A DNA stretch of 64,000 nucleotides, taken from NCBI GenBank assembly GCA_009667805.1, contig CM019063.1, positions 89,617,877-89,681,876 on the forward strand, given 5' to 3'. The position numbers and the translations under genes are program-made. Origin of the DNA: Leptobrachium leishanense. Taxonomy: Eukaryota > Chordata > Amphibia > Anura > Megophryidae. Positions 47,681-57,696 of this stretch are shown piece after piece. The stretch's first letter is position 1. The number at the start of each line of letters is the position of its first letter. The notes under the pieces are model-generated. The model was not told where the DNA came from, ran no database searches, and saw nothing but the letters and a program-made list of their open reading frames with translations.

Positions 47681-48296
47681 CAGTGTCCATTTCCATTTAT
47701 GCTTTCCTTTTTGCAAAGGCCGTCTGTATCTTTGTAGTCTCTGCTTTTGCCCGGGCTTGAATAAGCTGCAGACTAATTGATGAACTCTTTGAATATTGTG
47801 AGGATTTTGACCTTGAGAGATGTGAGCTATTCAAATACTTGCTAGATGCTGAAATTTGAGAAGCAGTCTCTTGGAGTTGAGCAATTCTCTCTTCTGCCTT
47901 TACTCTATCCTGATGTACTGAATTGTCTCTTTCTGAATTAAGACATTTTAATTCATCTATTTCTTGTAAAGCCTGTTCAGAATTTATCTTCTCTAAATTA
48001 GAGACATAAATGTGGGCAGGATATTGAACATGAGCTGTAGAAAGATGTCCTAAAACTTCTTTTAGTTTGGATGCATCACGACCAGGGTGTGTGATGGTGG
48101 AGACATAACTCATCACCTGTTCCCAAAGCCATGACATTTGCTGTGATTTCTCATAGTTTATGTCCATAAGTGATTCAGTAATCTTCCATGTAGGCTTTAT
48201 GTTGCGTTTGCTTCTGACTGGATTGATATTCATTACTTCCACATCAGAAACAAGTTGCCTTTCCTGTAATGTTAGAGGGCTTCTTGTGTCTGCCAT
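47681..48296 (-). pseudogene. BEL/Pao gag, N-terminal part
   Basis: Capsid-like protein frame from ATG 48296 (MADTRSPLTLQERQLVSDVE), with SLMDINYEKSQQMSWLWEQV and a long helical middle part (NLEKINSEQALQEIDELKCL, AEERIAQLQETASQISAS), ending in the basic QARAKAETTKIQTAFAKRKA where the inner LTR element has inserted. The start is chosen because the LTR/leader lies just upstream and the residues before it look non-coding. Gag is about 280 codons when both parts are considered; no zinc knuckles are seen, probably lost with the deletion. Confidence 0.78.
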
Positions 48297-48450
48297 GTGT
48301 TCACAGATGAGAAGAATAGGAAGGGAGCAGCAGGCACTGTATGGCAAAGTTTACACAGGCCCACACGCTGCAGCTGTAGACAGACTCTGTCTGTGGCTTT
48401 TCACTAATGCTGTAATGTCTTTTACTCACTGCTAGCAGTTGTCTTTTCAC

Positions 48451-48870
48451 TATTCTGCCTCGCTAGCAAAGCTGTGAGGCGTGGGCGCTTGAGACTAGCT
48501 AAGTCTGTATTTGACCAAAACTCACACGAAAGTTCAGCAGTCAGCGTCAACTCAGCAAAACTGACACATAGAAAGATGAATCTAGTTGAAACCTTTAATT
48601 ATCAGACTGCCAATCTTTGTAATAGTGTACGACAATGCAGGTGAAAAGACATTCGTTCTGTCTAGCATAGAGCTAAGATGGCTGCTAGTGACCAGTAAAT
48701 ACCTCAGCACAAGACTGAGGAAAAAGGGGTGGAGCTAGCTGGAAGCAGCAAGGCTATGGTTACCCAGCAGGAACAAAATAGCTATGAGATCATAACTGTA
48801 AGCAGTAAAAGGCAGATTCAATACATAGCATTAAAATATACAAATAAAACCTGAATCATGGGGCATGACA
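48451..48870 (-). repeat. BEL/Pao 5' LTR
   Basis: Pairs with 41648-42070 over the full length, with scattered substitutions and small indels. Confidence 0.9.
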
Positions 48871-49536
48871 CTGTAACAGACCTTTTTATTATCATTCATT
48901 GGATCTTATGTGTAAATTCCAGACATTTTCAATCAGTAGTTTTTTTGCAAACAGCATTTCAATTTTGACACTTTCATTCATTTTATTTATTTATTTATTT
49001 ATTTATTTTTTACACATCCAGCGGCTTGTCGGCTTTTTCATTTTGGGCTCAACGGATCATCGGATCAGATCCAATATTTTCTAAGTGGTTTTAAAAAAAA
49101 AAAGAGCTGCAAAACTGCCGAATTTATCGAATCCGATACTTTCAGACGGTTCTCGGTGTATTTTCAATATGAATCCAATAATTTATGCAGTTCTGTGGCT
49201 TTTTGTTTTTCGGCGGCTTTGCGGCAGCTTTTCTCCACACTCCGGGGACCCTGTGGTGAATGCAGGAAATTTCATCCTCTGAAGTGCGGGGACATTTCGG
49301 TGCTCTGTGAATAACCCCTTATGTGTAACATCTCAAGAGGTTATCTTAATTGCAACAGTAATAGGGCTCTTAGTGATTTTTTTGGAATTTTGGCATCTCT
49401 GTTTTAAAAGCTAAGCATTCTTTATAAAAATAAGTGCAGAAAAATAACAAATTCCAAATACTTTTTTTCTGTTTAAAAAATATGTTTTTCTCTAATCTTC
49501 ATTCCATGTGAAGGTGGCTGTTCTATGTAGCTTTAA

Positions 49537-49956
49537 GCCTGGGGTCAGACGAACGCAGTGCGAACGTGCTTTTAGCCGCACTTTATTACGGCCGTGGTAG
49601 CAGCAAATGACGTCCAACGCAGGCCCACACACGAAGTACGGCCGCGCAACGCAAGCGGCAAACAAACACATTTTTGCAAGAACGTCGAACCACTAGTACT
49701 GACGTACAGAGTGCGCTGCGTCTGCTGCTTCCGCATAGCGGCGTGTGTGCGTGATTAGGAGACGTCAGACACTGTTCATGTCCGGCCAACATAACGTCCA
49801 GACACCCAAAGTTTCCTGGTTTGGATCCGTAAAAAATCACAGCCGAAATTGCGCATCGTATGACCGCTATCGCGTCTTCCGTGAAAAAATGCGTTTGGAC
49901 ACATCAACACACTTTTTGACGGTAGATGTGAAAAATGCGTTCGTCTGACCCTAGCC
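49537..49956. mobile_element. PIF/Harbinger MITE, copy H4
   Basis: Ends GCCTGGGGTCAGAC and GTCTGACCCTAGCC, flanked by TAA (49534-49536, 49957-49959). Shares the AAAGTTTCCTGGTTTGGATC interior block with H1 and H2. 420 bp, no gene. Confidence 0.87.
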
Positions 49957-50137
49957 TAAAATGAAGCATATCTGACATGGTGAAAAATATGTATGATTGT
50001 ATCCAGGAACCAGAAGTGATTATGAATCCCCTGTATGTTTTTCTTGGCTTCATTGTATATGTATATTTATATTAACCTGTAAGCACATTTCTATATGTTT
50101 GTGTTCCACCTCAGACCTCATGGACAATCTCCACCAA

Positions 50138-51149
50138 AAGGGTTATTCAGAGAGCACTGAAATGTCACCAACATTTCAGTGCTCTCCGATACGCTGCACT
50201 TCGGCGAGTCCGATTCACTGTCCCTGCGGTGATTTCAGCATTCACCCAAGGGTCCCCAAAGTGCGGTGAATTGGCCACCAACCCCCGGACAGCCGCTGCA
50301 AACCAACCAGTCTCCACCAACTCGCTAGACAGCCACCGCCAACCTGCCAGACAGCTGCCTAATGCACCCGCAAGCAGTTGACGACCCGCCGAATAGACTG
50401 CTTTCTGAATTGCCAAATGGCCATGAAACAGGGACTGTTCGGTTCAATTTTGGGGCCAGATCGGCTCTCACTGGCATACCCCCCAACATGGATGTGTTTA
50501 AAAGTGGTGTGTGTATCAACTCCAGGCACATCATCAGTAAAGTAGAAGTAACTTGACCTTCTCTTCAAAGGGCTGCGTCAACCTACTGTCCAGTTAAGTG
50601 CACAATGTACCATCAGTTTATTTATTGCATTTGCACTATGACCACATCTAGTGATATTATCCTGATTTGTGAACTACTGGTTTATCCTTTTTTAACTTGC
50701 TATAAAGAGGTTTACAATTTCATTACATTAGTTCTTTCTCCAAGAATGTATCAGCTTGTAAGTCGTTTGTTTAATTGTTTAGAAGAAACTCTAAATGTCC
50801 CTTACACAATCCAGGAAATGGACAAATTAAAAGTTTAGAAGATTAAAGACGCCTTTGAAAGATGAGAACTTTTCATGTATATCACTGACATGTACCAGGA
50901 GGCGATAGTAGTATGCACCGAAATTGTATTTTCCCGTATAGTGCAATTTCGGGGCCATTTGGCTATTCAAAAGCTGTCAATTTGCCAAATATTGACGACT
51001 TGCCAGCAAATACGGTGCCTGTTCGACGGCAGTGAAATCCCGATAGAGAAGCAATGGTTAATCTATTCATAGAACAACGAATAGCAGAGGAATGTCAGTG
51101 AAATGCCCTGAAATGCTGGTGGAATTTCGCTGCTCTTTGAATAATCCTG
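50138..51149 (-). mobile_element. Family Q-related element, copy 5
   Basis: Starts AAGGGTTATTCAGAGAGCAC and ends GCTCTTTGAATAATCCTG. Subterminal hairpins: GAGAGCACTGAAATGT/ACATTTCAGTGCTCTC at 50152-50188, and CCGAAATTG/CAATTTCGG at about 50918-50953. It shares AAATACGGTGCCTGTTCGAC with other copies, in the reverse order relative to copies 1-2. Stem sequences differ from those of copies 1-3. Confidence 0.7.
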
Positions 51150-51565
51150 TAAGTAGATTTCACTATAGCAATTATAATCTTTGTCATAACTACTTTTCTT
51201 TCCATAATCATTTTGTTCTACTCATTGTGGCACTTTACATTTTTTATGTTTTAATTATCATTATATTATTCCTTCCTCTGTTACCAGTTATGGAAAGTTG
51301 ACTTTGCTTGATCAAGCATTGTTTCACTTTTCACTGCTTTGTTTTCACTCATGATGTTTATGTTTCATGATCACTTTACAGCACATTATGTTATTATTCA
51401 CGCACATTAAACATTTCTATTAATTATGCAATTGCCACTGGTCAGGCTGACTTTTCTCTCATATGTACTAGTGTTTGTTCTTGCTACTTTTGTAAGATTA
51501 GATAGGCTTCATCTAATCATTGTGCTTTTATGGAAATGAGTCCAATTACCATGCCTGCAGGAATA
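51150..51565. other. AT-rich stretch with no recognised feature
   Basis: No gene or repeat supported. Confidence 0.5.
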
Positions 51566-52795
51566 TACAGTCAGGTCCAGAAATATTGGGACATCGATGC
51601 AATTCTAACATTTTTGGCTCTATACACCACCACAATGGAGTTGGAATGAAACAAACACAATGTGCTTTAACTGCAGACTGTCAGCTTTAATTTGAGGGTA
51701 TGTACATCCAACTCAGGTGAACGGTGTAGGACTTACAGCAGTTCGCAGATGTGCCTCCCACTTGTTAAGGGACCAAAGGTAATGGAACAACTGGCTTCTC
51801 AGCTGTTCCATGGCCAGGTGTGTGATATTCCTTCATTACCCCAATTACAATGTGCAGATAAAAGGCCCAGAGTTCATTTCAAGTGTGCTATTTGCATTTG
51901 GAATCTGTTGCTGTCAACTCTCAAGATGAGATCCAAAGGGCTGTCACTATCAGTGAAGCAAGCCATCATTAGGCTGAAGAAACAAAACAAACCCATCAGA
52001 GAGATAGCAAGAACATTAGGCGTGGCCAAAACAACTGTTTGGAACGTTCTCAAAAAGAAGGAACGCACCGGTGAGCTCAGCAACACCAAAAGACCCGGGA
52101 CACCACGGAAAACAACTGTGGTGGATGACCAAAGAATTCTTTCCCTGGTGAAGAAAACACCCTTCACAACAGTTGGCCAGATCAAGAACACTCTCCAGGA
52201 GGTAGGTGTATATGTGTGTCAAAGTCAACAATCAAGAGAAGACTTCACCAGAGTGAATACAGAGGGTTCACCACAAGATGTAAACCATTGGTGAGCCTCA
52301 AAAACAAGAAGGCCAGATTAGAGTTTGCCAAACAACACCTAACAAAGCCTTCACAGTTCTGGAACAAGATCCTATGGACAGATGAGACCAAGATCAACTT
52401 GTACTGGAGTGATGGGAAGAGAAGAGTAAGGAGAAGGAAAGGAACTGCTCATGATCCTAAGCATACCACCTCATCAGTGAAGCATGGTGGTGGTAGTGTC
52501 ATGGCGTGGGCATGTATGGCTGCCAATGGAACTGGTTCTCTTTTTATTTATTGATGATGTGACTGCGGACAAAAGCAGCAGGATGAATTCTGAAGTGTTT
52601 CGGGCAATATTATATGCTCACATTCAGCCAAATGCTGCAGAACTCATTGGACGGCGCTTCACAGTGCAGATGGACAATGACCCAAAGCATACTGCAAAAG
52701 CAACCAAAGAGTTTTTGAAGGGACAGAAGTGGAATGTTATGCAATGGCCAAGTCAATCACCTGACCTGAATTCCATTAAGCATGCATTTCACTTG

Positions 52796-52913
52796 CAAAG
52801 AGGGTTTATACTGTGGAAACACCCAAAAACAATGAGCAGCAAAAAAACACCACCCTGATATCCACCAAATTCAGAAAGCATATAACATGAAAAACAAAAA
52901 TTGGTGGTGTTGC
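52796..52913 (-). repeat. PLE terminal direct repeat, 3' copy
   Basis: Matches 57539-57649, including GGAAACACCCAAAAACAATG and CACCACCCTGATATCCACC. Confidence 0.9.
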
Positions 52914-53350
52914 GCTAAAGGAAAGTAAAAAAACTTATGTATGGACTATTTTGAAGGCATGCTATACTGCACAGCAAAAAAGAGAAAGAAAGTTCTATTT
53001 CTCAATAGTTCGTTCAATGGATATCCAGTCTCTGTTGTAGAAAGGATTTTCAGTAAAATCTTCCAAAACTTTGGAACGAATGACCACTTCTTTGGTGAAT
53101 CTTCATTAAAAAGTATATATCTCGGAAAAAGAGAAACTCGATAGTGTTATACCGTTTATTAATGTGTATACAAATCTACTGACATAATATACGTACAGAA
53201 AAAAGAGGTAGTGGGTTTAGGATTTGATCTCACCCACTGCCAGATAAAACATCACGTCCCAATCAAGCCTCTATAGACAAAACCACCAGGAGCTCCCGGG
53301 CTGCTTCCAAGGTGGTCACTCAATACCAAAGGTGGGACCGCGATGATAAA

Positions 53351-53409
53351 GTGACGTAGTGCTGACGCGTTTCGCCCCGCCCACGGGACTTCATCAGAGC
53401 ATACGTCAC
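53351..53409 (-). ncRNA. Hammerhead ribozyme in the PLE
   Basis: The minus strand reads GTGACGTATGCT, then CTGATGA, stem II GTCCCG-TGGG-CGGGGC, then GAAAC, the short self-complementary stem III ACGCGT, the cleavage triplet GTC and AGCACTACGTCAC. Stem I pairs GTGACGTA with TACGTCAC and TGCT with AGCA, with one bulged C: 12 pairs. CUGAUGA and GAAA core elements are both present. Minimal hammerheads of this kind are known in PLE terminal repeats, where they process the RNA. An extra A before stem II is the only departure from the core. Confidence 0.85.
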
Positions 53410-53684
53410 TATGCCATCATCCTCTCTAAATAGTGTCTTAACTTGACACACCTGGTGAACTTCTAATGAAATTCTCTGTGGCCACTCCCTATGGGAGATC
53501 CTACAAATGCTTCAGTATGTTTGAATATATTGCAAATGGAAGCACAAAAACAAATGTATTAAAAGATTGCCATATATAGGCGATCACAAACAGCCCTAAG
53601 AATAATCTTTAAGGCAAAAATTCATAACACCCATAAAACACTCTGTGTATGGATCAATGATTATTTTAAAAACAATATTAAAAA

Positions 53685-53800
53685 ACAGCATTGAAAACGA
53701 ACAGCATTAAAAAACGAACAGCATTTAAAAAAACGAACAGCATTTAAAAAACGAACAGCATTAAAAAACGAACAGCACTAAACAACGAACATTAGAAAGA
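53685..53800. repeat. Tandem AACGAACAGCATTAAAAA repeat
   Basis: Six or seven copies of an 18-20 bp A-rich unit in the PLE 3' region, with A-run length variation. Confidence 0.9.
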
Positions 53801-54081
53801 GTATAGATTCTTAATACTTCTAAGAACGCTCCAAAAAGGGGAGGGGAAGGATCTTAAGACATAACTACATAATTACAAGAGTAAAATGTAAAAAAGTAAA
53901 AAACATATGGACAAAAACATCCGTAAAATATTACATCATTCAAATACTATTAATAATAAAGTACAAACAGTAAAAATATATACCGCATACAATGGAATAC
54001 GTATAGCCATAATAGAGACACATAATAATACATGATGAAGGGCAGGAATCATAACTACCATAAAAATTTATATCAATACAA

Positions 54082-56520
54082 TTAGGTGAGGAAATTATAT
54101 AGATCAAAATCAACATTGAGACCCAAAGGAGTGAAAGTTCTTAAATCGTATGCTGTCCTCATCTCTTCCTGCCCCATTCTCTGAATGTTATTGCCTCCTC
54201 TCCAATATTTTCCTACCCTTTTAATGCCCAAAAATTTAAGACCTCTTGGGTCCGAATTATGAGACTTAAAGAAATGTGCGGAAACAAAATGTTGCATATA
54301 CCCATTCCTAATGTTGCGAATATGTTCATCTATGCGTTTGTGTAAAGGTCTTGCCGTGCGTCCCACATACTGTAGTCCGCACGGACATTCCAATAAATAG
54401 ATAATATTGTTGGTTTTGCATGTAATTAAATTGTTGATCGGGTACTCAATATTAGTTATATTCGATTTGTAATTCTTGACGCAATTGCTACTTTTTGGAC
54501 TATTCGAGTTCTTACACGATTGGCAATTTTTGCAATAGAAAAAACCTTTTTCTTGTTGTAGCCATCCTGTTTGTTTATGTTCTTTTATATAACTCTGGAC
54601 TAAGGTTTGTTTTAAACTGGGGGCACCCCTAAAGGTGATACTGGGTCTTTCATTCAAAATGCCCCTCAGATCCTCATCTTCCATCAAAAGATACCAGAAT
54701 TTATTTATAGTCTTCTTAATGTCCATATGTAGGTTGTCAAAATCAAAAATCAACCTCGTTGTGGGTTTCTTTTTTCTTCCAAAATTCGTTTGTGTTAAAA
54801 GAGTAGATCTATCGATCTTTTTCACCCCTTGAAAAGCTTCCTCTAAAATTGTCTCGGGGTATTCTTTTTCTTTGAAGTCAGCTAGAAGTTTCACCGATTC
54901 TTTCAAAAAGTGCTCATTCTCAGTGCAGTTCCTCTTAAGACGCATAAGTTGTCCCTTGGGGATGTTATTAAGCCAAGGGAAAAAATGTCCGCTGGAAAAA
55001 TGGATATAACTGTTGACATCTACAGGTTTAAAAAAGGTACGTGTTTTAATGGTGGCATTCTCTATATAAATATATAAATCCAAAAAGACCACCTCCTGTT
55101 TGCTATAATTAAAATCCAAATGGATATTAAAATCATTCCTATTCAAAAAAGCTAAAAAAACCTGTAGAGAAGCCTCATCTCCCTTCCAAATAAAAATGAC
55201 ATCATCGATATATCGACGATAGGTAACGAGGCCCGCACCCAGGAAGTCATCCAAAAAAGTCTCCTCCCAAAAAGCCATAAAAAGATTAGCATAACTGGGT
55301 GCGAACCTCGTTCCCATCGCAGTGCCCGCCACCTGAATATAAAAATCTTGATTAAACCAAAAATAATTATTATGTAAAATCCACTTAATGCTAGCTATTA
55401 AAAAGTCTCTCTGTTCCAAAGGAATTTTTCCATCCATCTCCAAAAATTTGGATGTAGCTTGAAGACCCTTAAAATGCTGAATGATAGTATAAAGGGAAGC
55501 AACGTCCCCCGTCACTAGCCAGAAGTCGTCCTGCCATTGATGTTGTATTAAAATATTCAAAATGTCCTTGGTATCCTTTAGATATGACCTAGTGTTCTTC
55601 ACTACAGGCTGCAAAAAAATATCAATATATTCTGACAGTCTCGAGGAAATGGATCCAATGCCCGATATTATGGGGCGGCCAGGAGGATTTTCTCTATTTT
55701 TGTGGAGTTTCGGTAAAATGTAGAAGGTAGGTATTTTTGGATGATTAATAGACAAATATTCATATTCCTTTTTGTTCAAAATATTGTTTATCCGCCCTTC
55801 ATTCAGTAGTGCCATTAATGTTATTTTCATATCACTAGTAGGATCTTTTTTCATGATTTTGTATGTGTTATTATCACTCAATTGTCTTACACACTCCTCT
55901 ATATATTTGGTTTTTGTCATCAAAACAATCCCTCCCCCTTTATCCGCCGGTTTAATTATTGTATTTTTATCTTCCTTGAGTATTTTCAAAGCCTCTCTTT
56001 CTTTTTTAGACATATTGTTGTAATTCCTGTTCCCATAGACGGAATTCTTTTTGTTATTAATTTTTTCTAAATCTTTAATGACTAGTTTTTCAAACATGTC
56101 CATGGAGCTAGATTTGCAGAACTGAGGAAAGAAGGTTGATCTAGTTTTCAAATCTGTGTGTACATATGTAGTGATAATCGGATTGCTGTTTTCAATTGGA
56201 TTCTTACAAAAAAACTTTTTTAAAGTTAAATTGCGGACAAATTTCTTGACATCAATCAATGCTTTAAACCCATCATGTTTACGTGTGGGGGCAAATTTCA
56301 ATCCCCTACTGAGAACTTCAATCTCCATAGGAGAGAGTGTCCTTTCGGATAGATTGAAAATCCCCTTCTGATTCAAAGTGATGGTGTTGTCAAAAGGAAT
56401 TCGTTCAGTTTCTACTAGTATCTCAACGGTCTTTTCATTTTTCTCTTTTCCCTTTTTCTGTCCAGCTCGGCATCCTCTGATGTTGCCGAATCTGAGTCGG
56501 TTTCTCTTCGTCTCTTCCAA
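54082..56520 (-). CDS. PLE reverse transcriptase with GIY-YIG endonuclease
   Basis: Intact frame that makes the cDNA and nicks the target. The frame is open from at least 56520 but begins with non-ATG codons; the first ATG is 56328 (MEIEVLSRGLKFAPTR). RT motifs: KPADKGGGIVLMTK, YILPKLHKNRENPPGRPI, TGDVASLYTII, AGTAMGTRFAPSYANLFMAF, and the catalytic YRRYIDDVIFIW at about 55201-55212. A cysteine-rich linker (FFYCKNCQSCKNSNS, CVKNY) precedes the C-terminal nuclease: NIIYLLECPCGLQYVGRT with RPLHKRIDEHI. It ends at 54082 with TAA-type stop. 812 codons with the non-ATG part, usual for the clade. It overlaps the upstream frame by about 100 bp in the -1 phase. Confidence 0.93.
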   Translation of the reverse strand: MEETKRNRLRFGNIRGCRAGQKKGKEKNEKTVEILVETERIPFDNTITLNQKGIFNLSERTLSPMEIEVLSRGLKFAPTRKHDGFKALIDVKKFVRNLTLKKFFCKNPIENSNPIITTYVHTDLKTRSTFFPQFCKSSSMDMFEKLVIKDLEKINNKKNSVYGNRNYNNMSKKEREALKILKEDKNTIIKPADKGGGIVLMTKTKYIEECVRQLSDNNTYKIMKKDPTSDMKITLMALLNEGRINNILNKKEYEYLSINHPKIPTFYILPKLHKNRENPPGRPIISGIGSISSRLSEYIDIFLQPVVKNTRSYLKDTKDILNILIQHQWQDDFWLVTGDVASLYTIIQHFKGLQATSKFLEMDGKIPLEQRDFLIASIKWILHNNYFWFNQDFYIQVAGTAMGTRFAPSYANLFMAFWEETFLDDFLGAGLVTYRRYIDDVIFIWKGDEASLQVFLAFLNRNDFNIHLDFNYSKQEVVFLDLYIYIENATIKTRTFFKPVDVNSYIHFSSGHFFPWLNNIPKGQLMRLKRNCTENEHFLKESVKLLADFKEKEYPETILEEAFQGVKKIDRSTLLTQTNFGRKKKPTTRLIFDFDNLHMDIKKTINKFWYLLMEDEDLRGILNERPSITFRGAPSLKQTLVQSYIKEHKQTGWLQQEKGFFYCKNCQSCKNSNSPKSSNCVKNYKSNITNIEYPINNLITCKTNNIIYLLECPCGLQYVGRTARPLHKRIDEHIRNIRNGYMQHFVSAHFFKSHNSDPRGLKFLGIKRVGKYWRGGNNIQRMGQEEMRTAYDLRTFTPLGLNVDFDLYNFLT

Positions 56521-57488
56521 GTTGAAACCGCCGATAAAAAATCCTCCCTTTTCTTTCTAGGGGCAATCGGCCAATCCTTGTTTTTTTCTTGATTTGGTTC
56601 GAAAAAAACTTCCTCATTGTCAAGTGGTCTAAAGCGATTTTTCAAAGGAATAGCATTAGTCCCAGAGACAAATTGATTGTAATGCTGTTTCTGTCTATGA
56701 ACTTTTTTTGGGTGTATCCATTGTTCATTTCTTGTTTTATTATCATACAGAGTTTTTCTGTTCTCATCCCGAATTTTTTTAGGAATGTAACTAAAATGAT
56801 TCTTTTTCACATATGGATCACCTGCATAATATGCATTATTGAACCCGTGCATAGACTGACTCTTTTTTCGTCCTGAGTGTCCACCATCTCTATAGGGGTT
56901 CCTCACAGTCTGCACTGACGGTTGTTCATGTATTTTCTTTCTTTGTAGACTATTAAAAGTCCACACTTGATTGTGTAGATAATCCAATTTATCGCGTTTG
57001 TATTTTGTGATTTTTATTTGTTTCGTATCATTTTCTTCCTTATTAAGAAAAACTTCCGTTTGTTTAGAAAGAGTCTTAAAATCTGGAAGTTCAAAAAATG
57101 GAGACAATTTATCTTGTATTTTACCAATCTCTCTATTAATTCTGGACAAATTCTCCTTTTTTCTGGTGATTATAATGCCCATCATGTGGATTGAAAAGCT
57201 CTCAAGAGCTTCATTCCAAATCATCATGAATTCTGGTACATCTCTATCAAAAGTCGAGTTCTTAAAAAATCTTAGACCCCTACGGGTGATCTTTTCATGT
57301 AAATACCGTTCAAAGGTTGCTATATCCCATTTTAAACGCATTTCCTTTTTCATAAGGTTTTGGAGATTCTTGAACTCATCTTCCAAAGAATTCTCACTAG
57401 TAGGTACTGTAGTGATCTCGACCTCATCATTAAACAATTGGTTATAATTAAAATCACCATGCTTATCTCTATATTCAAAGATCGCCAT
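56415..57488 (-). CDS. PLE upstream ORF1, nucleic-acid binding type
   Basis: Intact frame; ATG 57488 (MAIFEYRDKHGDFNYNQL) in a good context (CCAACATGG). Residues about 30-150 are helical with KKEMRLKWDIATFERYLHEK, ITRRGLRFF and a likely coiled coil (RKKENLSRINREIGKIQDKL). Residues about 190-330 are basic and low in hydrophobic residues, likely RNA binding (RKKSQSMHGFNNAYYAG, IPKKIRDENRKTLY). The end is acidic then basic (TDSDSATSEDAELDRKREKR). Upstream frames of this kind are known from Neptune-like PLEs of fish and amphibians; the exact role is not known to me. The stop at 56415 lies inside the start of the RT frame. Confidence 0.85.
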   Translation of the reverse strand: MAIFEYRDKHGDFNYNQLFNDEVEITTVPTSENSLEDEFKNLQNLMKKEMRLKWDIATFERYLHEKITRRGLRFFKNSTFDRDVPEFMMIWNEALESFSIHMMGIIITRKKENLSRINREIGKIQDKLSPFFELPDFKTLSKQTEVFLNKEENDTKQIKITKYKRDKLDYLHNQVWTFNSLQRKKIHEQPSVQTVRNPYRDGGHSGRKKSQSMHGFNNAYYAGDPYVKKNHFSYIPKKIRDENRKTLYDNKTRNEQWIHPKKVHRQKQHYNQFVSGTNAIPLKNRFRPLDNEEVFFEPNQEKNKDWPIAPRKKREDFLSAVSTWKRRRETDSDSATSEDAELDRKREKRKMKRPLRY

Positions 57489-57538
57489 GTTGGTAAACAA
57501 GGTGTTAACTCAGTATAAGTGGATGAAGAGTTAACAAG

Positions 57539-57696
57539 CAAAGAGGGTTTATACTGTGGAAACACCCAAAAACAATGAGCAGCAAAAAAACACCACCCTG
57601 ATATCCACCAAATTCAGAAAGCATATAACATGAAAAACAAAAATTGGTGGTGTTTTTTTACTTTCCTTTAGCGCAACACCACCAATTTTTGTTTTT
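57539..57696 (-). repeat. PLE 5' end: direct repeat copy plus inverted end
   Basis: 57539-57649 repeats the 3' terminal copy. 57650-57696 is the inverse of GAAAAACAAAAATTGGTGGT plus the AGCGCAAC part, so the end can form a hairpin of about 45 bp stems. Confidence 0.9.

Larger units (their letters stand above)
41648..48870 (-). mobile_element. BEL/Pao LTR retrotransposon with deleted polymerase
   Basis: Two LTRs (41648-42070, 423 bp; 48451-48870, 420 bp) of high similarity are flanked by a perfect 5-bp TSD CTGTA (41643-41647, 48871-48875). On the minus strand the LTR starts TGTCATGCCCC; an AGACGGGGAG polypurine tract precedes the 3' LTR (42071-42081). Coding content is gag and integrase only; protease, reverse transcriptase and RNase H are missing. 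A second LTR element sits in gag. No clear primer-binding site was found next to the 5' LTR. Confidence 0.88.
41199..49317 (+). mobile_element. Family Q element, copy 4, split by a BEL/Pao element
   Basis: Left end CAGGGTTATTCACAAAGAGC; the order follows copies 1-2 (CCATTCGGCTATTCAGAAAG, GGTGCCTGTTCGATGGCAGTG, TCAATATCTAATAAACC). It breaks at CTGTA (41643-41647), resumes at 48871 with CTGTAACAGACC and ends near GTGAATAACCCC at 49317. Family subterminal hairpins are weak in this older copy. Confidence 0.75.
52796..57696 (-). mobile_element. Penelope-like element (Neptune/Poseidon type)
   Basis: Inserted in the Tc1 transposase with a perfect 15-bp TSD CATGCATTTCACTTG (52781-52795, 57697-57711). 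Terminal direct repeats of about 110 bp (52796-52910 and 57539-57649) start CAAAGAGGGTTTATACTGTG. The right end continues as an inverted copy of the repeat interior (GCGCAACACCACCAATTTTT), the mixed direct/inverted layout typical of PLEs. Two overlapping frames and a hammerhead ribozyme lie on the minus strand. Coding frames are intact, so it is recent. Confidence 0.92.

Noticed and set aside
56430..56470. GGGAAAA as a -1 frameshift site in the PLE overlap
   Set aside because: The heptamer is not in register with the ORF1 codons (AGG GAA AAG), so it would not give the needed shift.
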